DNA from: Selenomonas sp.
GTDB taxonomy: Bacteria; Bacillota_C; Negativicutes; Selenomonadales; Selenomonadaceae
DNA length: 37,868 nt
Assembly: GCF_024699275.1 (NCBI RefSeq)
Contig: NZ_JAILPX010000069.1
Location: forward strand, 1-37,868
Direction: 5' to 3'
The position numbers and the translations under genes are program-made. The notes under the pieces are model-generated. The model had not been told where the DNA came from. It saw only the letters and a program-made list of their open reading frames with translations, and did not search any database. This document shows, piece after piece, positions 21,612 to 29,912 of this stretch. Numbering within the stretch: position 1 is the first letter of the stretch; every line of letters starts with the position of its first letter.

Positions 21612-24260
21612 ATGCGTTTTTTGATGCGAATATTCCTCATCCTGCTGCCGATACTGCTCAATTCTCCCACTAATGGATTTAGTGCGGACTTTTTGCGTCC
21701 TGTCCTCCGGATAGGTTTTACCAGCAGCGAAAACAGTATATGGCAGGACAGCCGGCTCCACTATCAGGGACCGACCTATGATTTTACCGAAGCTTTAGCC
21801 ACCTACCTTAACCGCAAGGCCACATACACCAGTGGTACCCTGGAGGAAAATCTCCAGCGTTTAAGGTCTGGCAGCATTGATGCGATTATCCTGCCAGATA
21901 TTCCGATGACCGCCGCTATCACCGAACCACGTCCAGATTATTTACCACCGGGTACGATTGCTGTGCCTTTAGGTGCCGGCATGGGCTGGCTTCTGCTGGA
22001 TGAAAACCGGACGGAACTGCAACCGGATTTAACCGCAGCTGTCCAAACCATCAATCTGGTCAATCCCTTTTTCCGCTACGATCTGCTGGAAAAATACCAC
22101 GAAACGGGGCTGGAATTGAATCTTACCCCGGAAGAAAAAGCCTTTTTAGCCGCTCATCCCGTTGTCCGCACAATGATTTCCCCCCGCCAAGCCCCTTACT
22201 CCTATTTTGATCAGGAACATCCCGCTGGCGTTATCGCCGAAATCATCAAACGGGTAGAAAAAGATTTGGGCATTACTCTGGAAGTCATCCCCGAAGAAAC
22301 TCAACATACCATGATGGCGCATCTTACCAATGGCGACATCGACATGGTGATGGATTTCAATACCGACTACAACTGGGCCAAAGCCCATAACGCTGACCTG
22401 ACCTTCCCCTATCTGACCTTGAACTACGTTTCTGTCCTGCGCAAGGATTCCCCTCTGCCTGAAAAGCCAGTAGTCGCCTGCGCCCGCACCCATTTCTACA
22501 CCCAGCAATTCATCGAAAAGAACTTCCCGCCCGAACAGCTGCGCTACTATGCAGATGTGGCGGACTGTATGGATGCCGTGAACAAGGGCGAAGCCGATAT
22601 GACTTTTGTCAAGGCCATCACCGCCCAAAGCGATATTTTTCAGGGAAATTACTACAACCTCTACACCAATGGCAATGCAGCCTTCTCCCATCAAGTATCC
22701 ATGGCTGTACGAAACACGATGGATCCTATTTTTATCCGCATCCTCAACAAGGAAGTTGCCCATATCCATCCACGGGATATCAGCAGCATAATCAACAGCG
22801 AAGTCTACCAAATACAGGGAAAAGACTCCCTGCAATCCTTTATCTATCGCAATCCAATATTTACCCTTGCCCTGTCCATGGGCATCCTGCTCCTAATCAT
22901 CCTGGTGCTGCTTTATTTCCTATGGCTGCGCCATAAGTACACGGCAGCACTCTGGCAGCAGGCCAATGTGGTAAAGGGGCTGGGCCTGTACAATCTCCAA
23001 TGGTTTACCAATGAATTACCCAATGCCATTGCCTATTACCAGGAAGCCCGCAAAAGCGGCGAACTCTTCGTGCTGATCATCTCGCCCCAACGGCAGTCCT
23101 TCCTCAAGGAAGTCTACGGAGCCGAACTCTTTGCGGAAACCACCAAAAACAGTCTACAGGATGTGGTGCAAAAACTGCCCTGGATTCTGCGCTACGGGCT
23201 ATCGTCAGAAATTACCCATATCTATATGCTCTGTCAAAAGCCCAAAGGCCTTACCCTGCGCCAGGCAGCGGAACAAGTAGAAAAAAACTTCCGTGTCATC
23301 AACGTCAATGGCGTGCTCACCAGTTTTACCTACCATATCGGTGTCTGTCCAGTGCCCCGCACCAAAGACATCGATGCCAGTCTGCTCATGGGCAATGCCA
23401 TGATGGCCCGCAACGAAATCATTGGCCAGAACCATGTCATCGGTGTCTTCAATTCCGTAATGCATGATGAACTGTTGAAACACCAGCAGATGGAGCTATA
23501 TATGGAAAAGGCCCTGGCAGCCGGTGAGTTCAAAATCTACCTACAGGCAAAATACGACCTGGAGACCCGGGAGATATGCGGTGCCGAGGCACTTATCCGC
23601 TGGCAAAGTCCGGAGCTGGGCTTTTTGGTGCCCAGCCACTTCATCACCCTTTTTGAACGAAATGGTTTTGTCCTCAAGCTGGACTACTTCGTACTGGAAC
23701 AAATCTCCAAACTGCTGGCAGAACGGCTGAAGCAAAAACTTCCTGTGGTTCCCATCTCCATCAATCAGTCCGGGCTGCACGTCTCAGAGCGCGGCTATCT
23801 CGCCAACATGCAGGCTATCGCCGAACGCTACCAGCTGCCCCGCAAGCTCATCGAACTGGAGCTGACCGAAACCTCGTTCATCGACTTTACCACCAAAAAG
23901 GAAAACGAAAACGCCGTGCAGATTACCCGGCGACTCAAGAGCATGGGCTTTTCCCTGTCCATGGATGACTTCTGCACAGGCTACTCCTCCATTGCCATGC
24001 TGCGAAATCTTCCGATGGATATCATGAAGATTGACCGCAGCATGCTGCAATCTGCGGAAAATAGCGAGCGCTGCCTGACCATCTTAAAGCAGGTCATCAA
24101 AATGGGCCGCAATCTCAATATGCGTGTGTTGGTGGAAGGTATCGAAACCACTGCTCAGGAGCGTCTGCTAAAAGCCATTGGCTGTCAAATCGGGCAGGGC
24201 TTCCTCTTTGCCCATCCAGTTCCTTTGGAACAATTTTTTGCAGAATTGGAAAAAAACTAA
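21612..24260 (+). CDS. Membrane c-di-GMP phosphodiesterase with periplasmic solute-binding sensor, degenerate GGDEF and EAL domain, 882 aa
   Basis: A signal sequence (about residues 1-24) leads to two periplasmic SBP_bac_3-like lobes. The first covers about 30-165 and the second about 185-400, starting LTPEEKAFLAAHPVVRTMIS. A membrane helix at ~414-436 follows, then a GGDEF-like region (~440-600) in which the active motif is replaced (RYGLSSEITHIYML). The EAL domain (~626-880) keeps the catalytic residues: GAEALIRW, N in PISINQSGLH, E in ELTETSF, MDDFCTGYSS, MKIDRSM, VEGIET and IGQGFLF. I therefore expect active c-di-GMP hydrolysis controlled by an external small molecule such as an amino acid. 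AAAGGAGG precedes the start. The gene is divergent from suf and stands alone. Confidence 0.88.
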   Translation: MRFLMRIFLILLPILLNSPTNGFSADFLRPVLRIGFTSSENSIWQDSRLHYQGPTYDFTEALATYLNRKATYTSGTLEENLQRLRSGSIDAIILPDIPMTAAITEPRPDYLPPGTIAVPLGAGMGWLLLDENRTELQPDLTAAVQTINLVNPFFRYDLLEKYHETGLELNLTPEEKAFLAAHPVVRTMISPRQAPYSYFDQEHPAGVIAEIIKRVEKDLGITLEVIPEETQHTMMAHLTNGDIDMVMDFNTDYNWAKAHNADLTFPYLTLNYVSVLRKDSPLPEKPVVACARTHFYTQQFIEKNFPPEQLRYYADVADCMDAVNKGEADMTFVKAITAQSDIFQGNYYNLYTNGNAAFSHQVSMAVRNTMDPIFIRILNKEVAHIHPRDISSIINSEVYQIQGKDSLQSFIYRNPIFTLALSMGILLLIILVLLYFLWLRHKYTAALWQQANVVKGLGLYNLQWFTNELPNAIAYYQEARKSGELFVLIISPQRQSFLKEVYGAELFAETTKNSLQDVVQKLPWILRYGLSSEITHIYMLCQKPKGLTLRQAAEQVEKNFRVINVNGVLTSFTYHIGVCPVPRTKDIDASLLMGNAMMARNEIIGQNHVIGVFNSVMHDELLKHQQMELYMEKALAAGEFKIYLQAKYDLETREICGAEALIRWQSPELGFLVPSHFITLFERNGFVLKLDYFVLEQISKLLAERLKQKLPVVPISINQSGLHVSERGYLANMQAIAERYQLPRKLIELELTETSFIDFTTKKENENAVQITRRLKSMGFSLSMDDFCTGYSSIAMLRNLPMDIMKIDRSMLQSAENSERCLTILKQVIKMGRNLNMRVLVEGIETTAQERLLKAIGCQIGQGFLFAHPVPLEQFFAELEKN

Positions 24261-24269
24261 TATGAGCTA

Positions 24270-24298
24270 TTGATTTTCATTCTCACTTGTGCTATATT
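24270..24298 (+). promoter_or_regulatory. Promoter just after the EAL gene
   Basis: TTGATT (24270-24275), 17 bases, TATATT (24293-24298), nine bases past the EAL stop. Predicted start near 24305, upstream of the terminator at 24344-24380. Confidence 0.65.
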
Positions 24299-24304
24299 AT
24301 ATTC

Positions 24305-24381
24305 AGGCTTTCGTTAAAGCTCTCCTAAAATATAATACACAGCAAAAAACCGGACGTACTGCTCATGCGTCCGGTTTTTTG
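24305..24381 (+). ncRNA. Candidate small RNA or adh leader attenuator
   Basis: A predicted promoter is followed after ~40 bases by a strong intrinsic terminator, which would yield a transcript of about 75 nucleotides. Its 5' part has a small hairpin (GCTTT-CGTT-AAAGC) and an unpaired A/U-rich stretch. Either this is a free small RNA or the terminator attenuates transcription into the alcohol dehydrogenase gene, for which I find no convincing separate promoter. Confidence 0.4.
24344..24380 (+). terminator. Intrinsic terminator upstream of the alcohol dehydrogenase
   Basis: 13-base-pair stem AAAAAACCGGACG / CGTCCGGTTTTTT with an 11-base loop and a T run. It terminates the EAL transcript and the short transcript from the promoter at 24270. 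Confidence 0.9.
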
Positions 24382-24463
24382 TATCTGCTTTTCTTTGCAG
24401 GAATTTCTCTTTTTTTCGCTAATATACAATATGATGGTAAACAATTTTTATGGAGGTATTTTT

Positions 24464-25648
24464 ATGCAAGCATTTAATTTCAAAGTCCCCACAGAAATCG
24501 TCTTTGGCCGTGACGCTGAAGAAAAAGTTGCCGAAAAACTTTCCGCATACAATGCCCATCGGGTTTTCATCACCTACGGCGGTGGCAGTGTGGTTAAGAG
24601 CGGTCTGTTGGGTAAAATCGAAAAATCCCTGCAGTCCGCAGGTCTGTTCACCCAGGCAAAGGGAGGTGTGCAGCCTAATCCCCGTCTCAGTTGGGTTCGG
24701 GAAGCCATCAAAGAAGCTCTCGCTTTCCAGGCAGATTTCATTCTGGCCATTGGCGGCGGCAGCGTTATCGATTCAGCCAAAGCTGTAGCCCATGGCACTG
24801 CCAATCCGGAAATCGATGTCTGGTCCTTCTGGAGCGGCACGGCAACGCTGACCAAAAGCCTGCCGGTAGGCACAGTGCTGACCCTGGCTGCCGCCGGCAG
24901 TGAAACCAGCGATTCTGCAGTCATCACCAACGAAGAAACCGGCAAGAAGGCCGGCCTGAACACCCCCTTCAACCGTCCTGCCCTGGCCTTTATGAATCCG
25001 GAACTTACCTTTACCGTACCCAAAAAACAGCTGATCTGCGGCATTTCCGATATCCTGATGCACACCCTGGAGCGTTATTTCACCAACGTCAAGGAAGAAA
25101 ACGCCCTAACCGACCGCATTGCAGAATCTCTGTTGAAAACCGTGATTGCCTGCTCCTTCCGGGCCATCAAGGACCAGACTGACTACGATGCCATGAGCGA
25201 AATCATGTATGCAGGCACCATCTCCCACTGTGGTCTGACCGAACTGGGACGCTGTAAGGATTTTGCCTGCCATAAGCTGGGCCACGAACTTTCCGGGCGC
25301 TTCGATGTGACCCACGGTGCCAGCCTCACGGCCATCTGGGGTTCCTGGGCAGAATATGTCTATCGGGACGATATTCCCCGTTTCGCCCAATTCGCAGAAA
25401 AGGTATGGAATATCACCTCTGGCACCGAAGAAGAACGGGCTCAAGCCGGCATTGCCAAAACCGTAGCCTACTTCAAGGAAATCCAAATGCCCACCAACTT
25501 TACCGAACTAGGCATCGGCGTACAAAAGGAAGATGTCCTGGTGCAGCTGGCTGACTCCTGTACTGCAGGCGGCACTAAGGTAGTAGCCAATTTCCATCCC
25601 ATTGACAAGGCCACCGCTATCGAGATTTACCGTTTAGCCAACAAATAA
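24464..25648 (+). CDS. Iron-containing alcohol dehydrogenase (butanol dehydrogenase type), 394 aa
   Basis: NAD(P)H-dependent group III alcohol dehydrogenase that reduces aldehydes to alcohols or the reverse. The N-terminal dinucleotide domain carries VFITYGGGSVVKSG and LAIGGGSVIDSAKAVAHG. The C-terminal helical domain carries the metal ligands, D in ISDILMHTLERYF with its H, and the two histidines in CHKLGHELSGRFDVTHGASL. Full length for the BDH/YqhD group. ATG 24464 has GGAGG seven bases upstream; the frame is open further 5' through the terminator but without a site. Substrate unknown; fermentation redox balance is a likely role. Confidence 0.92.
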   Translation: MQAFNFKVPTEIVFGRDAEEKVAEKLSAYNAHRVFITYGGGSVVKSGLLGKIEKSLQSAGLFTQAKGGVQPNPRLSWVREAIKEALAFQADFILAIGGGSVIDSAKAVAHGTANPEIDVWSFWSGTATLTKSLPVGTVLTLAAAGSETSDSAVITNEETGKKAGLNTPFNRPALAFMNPELTFTVPKKQLICGISDILMHTLERYFTNVKEENALTDRIAESLLKTVIACSFRAIKDQTDYDAMSEIMYAGTISHCGLTELGRCKDFACHKLGHELSGRFDVTHGASLTAIWGSWAEYVYRDDIPRFAQFAEKVWNITSGTEEERAQAGIAKTVAYFKEIQMPTNFTELGIGVQKEDVLVQLADSCTAGGTKVVANFHPIDKATAIEIYRLANK

Positions 25649-25653
25649 AACCT

Positions 25654-25681
25654 CTTTACTTTTTTTATGACCTGGTATAAA
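25654..25681 (+). promoter_or_regulatory. Extended -10 promoter of the acyl-CoA ligase gene
   Basis: TGG-TATAAA (25676-25681 for the hexamer) forms an extended -10, with CTTTAC (25654-25659) 16 bases upstream as a weak -35. About 50 bases of leader precede the start codon. Confidence 0.5.
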
Positions 25682-25737
25682 ATTTATCTTGTATGAGCTA
25701 ATTCACGTAGTTTATAAAAAAAGAAAGAGGTATCATC

Positions 25738-27231
25738 ATGTTTGTACATGAACTCATTTTGCAAGGAAAACCTGATGCTCTGGCCATTGTTGACCATGAG
25801 CGCCGCTTTACTTATAAAGAAGCACAAGATGCTGTAAAGAACTGCCGCAATCGCCTTTATGAAGCTGGTGTCCGGGAAGGAGACCGTGTGGGAATCTTTT
25901 CCCGCAACAGTGCGGATTTCATCTTCGCCTATATGGGCGTAACCTCCCTGGGGGCCATTGCTGTGCCCATCAACTTCCAGCTCAGCAACCGTGAGATTGC
26001 CTATATCATCAAGGATTCCGGCATCCAGGTTTTGCTGACTTACCAGCCTTTGAATCTGGTAGACGCACTGGCCGCTTTGCGCTGCGATCTGAAAGTAGTT
26101 CAGTACGACATCAAGACCATGAGCAAGGCCAGCAAAAAAATCGCTGCAGCACCGGCCCTGCGGGCAGATTTTGATGAGCACAAGCCCTGTGCCACCATCT
26201 ACACTTCTGGTACCACTGGCAATCCCAAAGGCGCTGTGCTGTCCCATCGGAATCTTGTCGCCAACTGCGAACAGATGCGGGACAACGGCATGGGCTGCCG
26301 GCCGGAACACAATGTGCTCTGCGTACTGCCCATGTACCATGCCTTTGGCTGGACCTGCTCCGTGCTCTACCCCTTTTTCTGCGGTGCCGAAGTGGTTATC
26401 CTGGATTCCTTCACACCGAAAGAAACCATTGCCGTCATTCGCGACGAAAAGGTCACGGACCTGTATATCGTGCCTTCCATCTGCAGCCTGCTGACCAAGC
26501 TGGCCACGCCAGAGGATATGGCATCCCTGCGCCTGGTAGTCAGCGGTGGTACGACACTGCCCCTGCAGATTCAGCAGGATTTCATCAAGAAGTTTGGCGT
26601 GGATATCTGCGAAGGCTATGGCCTCTCGGAAACCAGTCCGGTTGTCACCATGAACCCGCCGGAACACCCCATTGTGGGCTCCTGCGGTAAGATCGTTCCA
26701 GGCATTACCTGGAAGCTCATCGACGGTGAAGGCAAGGAAGTTCCCCAGGGTGAAGCCGGCGAACTCATCGTCAAGGGTGAAAACATCATGCTGGGCTATT
26801 GGAATCTGCCCGATGTGACTCAGGATGCCATGCGGGGCGGCTGGTTCCACACCGGCGATGTAGCCCGTTGCGATGAGGAAGGTTATATCTACATCGTAGA
26901 CCGCATCAAGGACATGATTATCAGCATGGGCGAAAACATCTATCCCCGTGAGGTCGAAGAACTAGTCTATCAGTTCCCCGGCATCTTTGAAGCCGCCGTT
27001 ATCGGCATCGAGGACAAACTGCGCGGGCAGGCGGGAGCCTGCTTCTACAGCACCCATGACGGCAAGGATATCAACATCCGGGAACTCAAGAAGTTCCTGC
27101 AGGCTAACCTGGCGCTCTACAAGATTCCCCGGGAATTCCATCTGATGGAAAAACTCCCCCGGACCTCCACGGGCAAGATTGCCAAGCGCATGATCCTGGA
27201 GGAATTCCAGAAAACCAAAAAGCGTAAATAA
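25738..27231 (+). CDS. AMP-forming acyl-CoA synthetase (fatty-acid CoA ligase family), 497 aa
   Basis: ANL-superfamily enzyme that activates a carboxylic acid as acyl-adenylate and then as CoA thioester. The P-loop IYTSGTTGNPKGAVLSH is near residue 155, the aromatic motif MYHAFGW follows, and A5 is CEGYGLSETSP. WFHTGDVAR binds ribose, the hinge is VDRIKDMIISMGENIYPREVE, and the catalytic lysine is in PRTSTGKIAKRM near residue 481. Complete in length. AAAGAGG precedes ATG 25738. Monocistronic on the plus strand between adh and the pan operon. Chain-length preference cannot be judged. Confidence 0.92.
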   Translation: MFVHELILQGKPDALAIVDHERRFTYKEAQDAVKNCRNRLYEAGVREGDRVGIFSRNSADFIFAYMGVTSLGAIAVPINFQLSNREIAYIIKDSGIQVLLTYQPLNLVDALAALRCDLKVVQYDIKTMSKASKKIAAAPALRADFDEHKPCATIYTSGTTGNPKGAVLSHRNLVANCEQMRDNGMGCRPEHNVLCVLPMYHAFGWTCSVLYPFFCGAEVVILDSFTPKETIAVIRDEKVTDLYIVPSICSLLTKLATPEDMASLRLVVSGGTTLPLQIQQDFIKKFGVDICEGYGLSETSPVVTMNPPEHPIVGSCGKIVPGITWKLIDGEGKEVPQGEAGELIVKGENIMLGYWNLPDVTQDAMRGGWFHTGDVARCDEEGYIYIVDRIKDMIISMGENIYPREVEELVYQFPGIFEAAVIGIEDKLRGQAGACFYSTHDGKDINIRELKKFLQANLALYKIPREFHLMEKLPRTSTGKIAKRMILEEFQKTKKRK

Positions 27232-27234
27232 GCC

Positions 27235-27263
27235 TTTACGCAAAAATCCATAAGTGTTAAAAT
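27235..27263 (+). promoter_or_regulatory. panS: Promoter of the pan operon
   Basis: TTTACG (27235-27240), 17 bases, TAAAAT (27258-27263), right after the ligase stop codon. A 9-base inverted repeat, TATGACTCA (27263-27271) and TGAGTCATA (27296-27304), begins at the predicted start of transcription and could be an operator or the first hairpin of the leader. Confidence 0.55.
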
Positions 27264-27269
27264 ATGACT

Positions 27270-27508
27270 CAGGGCAAAAGATGACATCATTGTTGTGAGT
27301 CATACTTTTATGAATCAGATTAATCTCTATCGCAAAATCCTTTTACCGCTTGGATTCATCCGAACCAAGACGACCTTATGGATGTTTGTTGCGGCTTCTT
27401 TAGGTTATCTGCTCGCAATCAGTAAATGCGCGCATCTTTTCGTCATCAACGGAAAGATGCGCTTTTCTTTTGCCAAAATTTCTTTTCTAATCTCAAGGAG
27501 GTCTTTTT
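27270..27508 (+). promoter_or_regulatory. Long pan operon leader containing a terminator (candidate attenuator)
   Basis: About 240 bases of leader separate the predicted start from panS. Several short helices can form (CTTGG / CCAAG near 27350-27372; TTGCG / CGCAA near 27389-27418) ahead of an intrinsic terminator at 27430-27466. I do not recognise a known riboswitch class. A frame open from 27310 lacks a ribosome site and I do not call it. Control by premature termination is inference. Confidence 0.45.
27430..27466 (+). terminator. Intrinsic terminator inside the pan leader
   Basis: GCGCATCTTT (27430-27439) pairs with AAAGATGCGC (27453-27462), extendable inward by further pairs, followed by TTTTCTTTT. 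It lies ~45 bases before panS and behind the predicted pan promoter. Confidence 0.8.
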
Positions 27509-28459
27509 GTGCAAAAAATCATCAAGAAAATCGTGGACAATATGGCTGTATTGGTAGTGGCCATTGCCGTATTGGGCGCGCTGCATCCGGAAACCTTAAC
27601 CTGGATTGGCCCCTATATTTCCTGGATGCTGGGCATTGTCATGTTCGGCATGGGCATGACCCTCAAGGTAGCGGATTTCCAGACGGTACTTCAGCACCCC
27701 CGGGAAGTGGCCATTGGCGTGGGTGCCCAGTTCATCATCATGCCGCTGGTGGCCTTGGCTCTGGTCAAGCTCTTCGCTCTGCCGCCGGAACTGGCCATCG
27801 GCGTGATTCTCGTAGGCACCTGTCCCGGTGGCACGGCCTCCAATGTGGTGGCCTTCCTGGCCAAAGGCGATTTAGCCCTGTCTGTTTCCATGACCATGAC
27901 CACCACTTTATTGGCACCGCTTGTCACCCCCGCACTGACCTATTTCCTGGCCGGTGCCTGGATTGATATTTCCTTCACCGCCATGATGATTTCCATTGCC
28001 CAGATGGTACTGGCCCCTGTCATCCTGGGGCTGCTGGTCCATCATTACATGGCTGGCACCGCCCAAAAAATCATGCCGGCCATGCCGCTGGTATCCGTTG
28101 TCTGCATCGTATTACTGGTCGGCTGCGTAGTAGCTCTCTCGGCCAGCAAACTGGCTGCCGTAGGTCTGGCCATGGGGGCCATCGTCATCCTGCACAATGC
28201 CTTTGGCCTGTTGCTGGGTTTTGCAGCCGCAAAGCTGACGGGTCTTGACAGCCGCAAGTCCCGCACCGTGGCCATCGAGGTGGGCATGCAGAACTCCGGT
28301 ATGGCCGCCAGCCTGGCCGTGCTCTACTTCAATCCTGCCGCAGCTCTGCCCGGTGCCATCTTCAGTGTCTGGCACAACATCTCCGGCTCCCTGCTGGCCA
28401 GCTTCCTGGTTCATCGGGATGAATCCCGGGAAGTCATCAACCCCGTTTACAATTCATAA
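27509..28459 (+). CDS. panS: PanS-like BASS-family transporter for ketopantoate/pantoate, 316 aa
   Basis: Bile acid:sodium symporter superfamily protein with nine or ten membrane helices. GTCPGGTASNVVAFLAKGDLALSV is the crossover motif that forms the sodium and substrate site, and VAIEVGMQNSGMAASLAV is the second crossover. PanS of Salmonella, a family member, imports ketopantoate and pantoate. The position here directly before panC and panD supports the same role. GTG 27509 is the start, with AAGGAGG seven bases upstream. Eighteen bases separate it from panC. Function rests on family plus context. Confidence 0.82.
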   Translation: MQKIIKKIVDNMAVLVVAIAVLGALHPETLTWIGPYISWMLGIVMFGMGMTLKVADFQTVLQHPREVAIGVGAQFIIMPLVALALVKLFALPPELAIGVILVGTCPGGTASNVVAFLAKGDLALSVSMTMTTTLLAPLVTPALTYFLAGAWIDISFTAMMISIAQMVLAPVILGLLVHHYMAGTAQKIMPAMPLVSVVCIVLLVGCVVALSASKLAAVGLAMGAIVILHNAFGLLLGFAAAKLTGLDSRKSRTVAIEVGMQNSGMAASLAVLYFNPAAALPGAIFSVWHNISGSLLASFLVHRDESREVINPVYNS

Positions 28460-28477
28460 CATAAAGGAGCAAGCATC

Positions 28478-29326
28478 ATGAAAATCTTAACCACCATTGA
28501 AGCAATCCAAAACTACGCCACCAGTTGCAAGACTCAGGGCAAGACCATCGCACTGGTGCCCACCATGGGGGCCCTGCACGAAGGTCATCTGACCCTGATG
28601 CGGGCCGCCCGGAAAAAATGCGATATCGTGATTGCTTCTGTATTTGTCAATCCAACCCAGTTCGGTCCCAATGAAGACTATGATGCCTATCCCCGCCAGT
28701 TCGAAGCTGACTGCGAAAAGCTGGAAAGCGTTGCTGTCGATGCGGTATTCCATCCGGAACCAACGGAAATGTATCCGGAGGGCTACTGCACCTATGTCAA
28801 CGTGGAAGGCGATATCACTCACAAGCTCTGTGGCGCCCAGCGACCAGGTCATTTCCGCGGTGTAGCTACCGTTGTCACCAAGCTCATCAATCTGTCCCGG
28901 GCAGACGAAGCCTTTTTCGGCCAGAAAGATGCCCAGCAGGTAACGGTTATCCGCCGCTTTGTTGAAGACCTTAACATCAATGTCCATATCAACATGGTGC
29001 CCATCGCCCGCGAGGAAAACGGTCTGGCCCGCAGTTCCCGCAATAGCTACCTGTCCACCGAAGAAAAAAATGCAGCCCTGGTTCTCTCCCGCAGTCTCAA
29101 ACAGGCTAAAGCCGCATTTTCCCAGGGAGAAACTGAAGTCACGGCACTGGAAAATATCGTCAGACAGGAATTGGGGAAAGAGCCGCTGGCCCATATCGAC
29201 TATGTAAAGGCCTATGCTTATCCCTCCCTCAAACCGTTAAAACAGGTAAATGAAGACACCCTGCTGGCCATTGCGGTCAAAATCGGCAAGACCCGCCTGA
29301 TTGACAATGTAATTCTCTCCGCCTAA
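28478..29326 (+). CDS. panC: Pantothenate synthetase PanC, 282 aa
   Basis: Joins pantoate and beta-alanine with ATP to give pantothenate. VPTMGALHEGHLTLM near residue 28 contains the HxGH nucleotide motif. SVFVNPTQFGPNEDYDAYPR, AQRPGHFRGVATVVTKL, FFGQKDAQQ and GLARSSRNSYL (KMSKS-like loop) are the remaining family signatures. Full length. AAAGGAG precedes ATG 28478. Middle gene of panS-panC-panD. Confidence 0.96.
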   Translation: MKILTTIEAIQNYATSCKTQGKTIALVPTMGALHEGHLTLMRAARKKCDIVIASVFVNPTQFGPNEDYDAYPRQFEADCEKLESVAVDAVFHPEPTEMYPEGYCTYVNVEGDITHKLCGAQRPGHFRGVATVVTKLINLSRADEAFFGQKDAQQVTVIRRFVEDLNINVHINMVPIAREENGLARSSRNSYLSTEEKNAALVLSRSLKQAKAAFSQGETEVTALENIVRQELGKEPLAHIDYVKAYAYPSLKPLKQVNEDTLLAIAVKIGKTRLIDNVILSA

Positions 29327-29344
29327 AGAAAGGACCACGAAATC

Positions 29345-29728
29345 ATGCTGCTGAATATGCTCAAAGGAAAAATCCACTGCGCCACAGTAACCGAAGCCAA
29401 TCTGGCCTATATGGGCAGTATCACCATTGACGAGGAACTCATGGAAAAGGCCGGTATCCTCCCCAACGAACGGGTGCAGGTGGTGGACAACAACAACGGT
29501 ACCCGCCTTGAAACCTATACCATCCCCGGCCCCCGGGGATCCGGTGTAATCTGCCTCAATGGAGCCGCTGCCCGGCTGGCCCAGCCGGGAGATATTGTCA
29601 TCATCATGGCCTACAGCCTCTTCACTGAAGATGAAGCAAAAAACCATAAGCCCAAGGTCGTCATGGTTGACGAGAAAAACAAGGTCAAAGAAGTTCGTGA
29701 AGTCGAATATCACGGCCAGACTGCATAA
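29345..29728 (+). CDS. panD: Aspartate 1-decarboxylase proenzyme PanD, 127 aa
   Basis: Makes beta-alanine from aspartate. The self-cleavage site G24-S25 lies in YMGSITID, and serine 25 becomes the pyruvoyl cofactor. [31 protein letters not shown] sequence forms the barrel. The N-terminus [11 protein letters not shown] aligns with E. coli MIRTMLQGKLH, so ATG 29345 is kept. Last gene of the operon, 18 bases after panC. It should still need a PanM/PanZ-like or autonomous maturation, not visible here. Confidence 0.96.
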   Translation: MLLNMLKGKIHCATVTEANLAYMGSITIDEELMEKAGILPNERVQVVDNNNGTRLETYTIPGPRGSGVICLNGAAARLAQPGDIVIIMAYSLFTEDEAKNHKPKVVMVDEKNKVKEVREVEYHGQTA

Positions 29729-29748
29729 CAGGATTTTCTTATAAACAT

Positions 29749-29818
29749 ATGCCGGGAGGCTGTCACAGCGAAACGTCAGGCCATTGGTCCAATCGTAGAT
29801 GTGACAGCCTCCCGGCAT
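29749..29818 (+). terminator. Large hairpin at the end of the pan operon
   Basis: A perfect 19-base-pair GC-rich stem (29749-29767 with 29800-29818) closes an unusually large 32-base loop and is followed by a T-rich tract (TTCTTTTCTCTTTTTT). It probably terminates panSCD. The loop size is odd for a plain terminator. Confidence 0.75.
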
Positions 29819-29912
29819 GTTCTTTTCTCTTTTTTGCCCGAGCACGGCAGGATTTTTGCCTTTTCCCACGAATACTTTTTTAGTAACAGCAGGGAAAAGG
29901 AAGGGATAGCGG

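Noticed and set aside
25684..26850. Minus-strand open frame of 388 codons opposite the acyl-CoA ligase
   Set aside because: Shadow of a clear AMP-binding enzyme; no motif or ribosome site.
27295..27966. Plus-strand frame of 223 codons starting in the pan leader
   Set aside because: It runs through the leader terminator and then overlaps panS in another frame, with no ribosome site; the second half is compositional noise.
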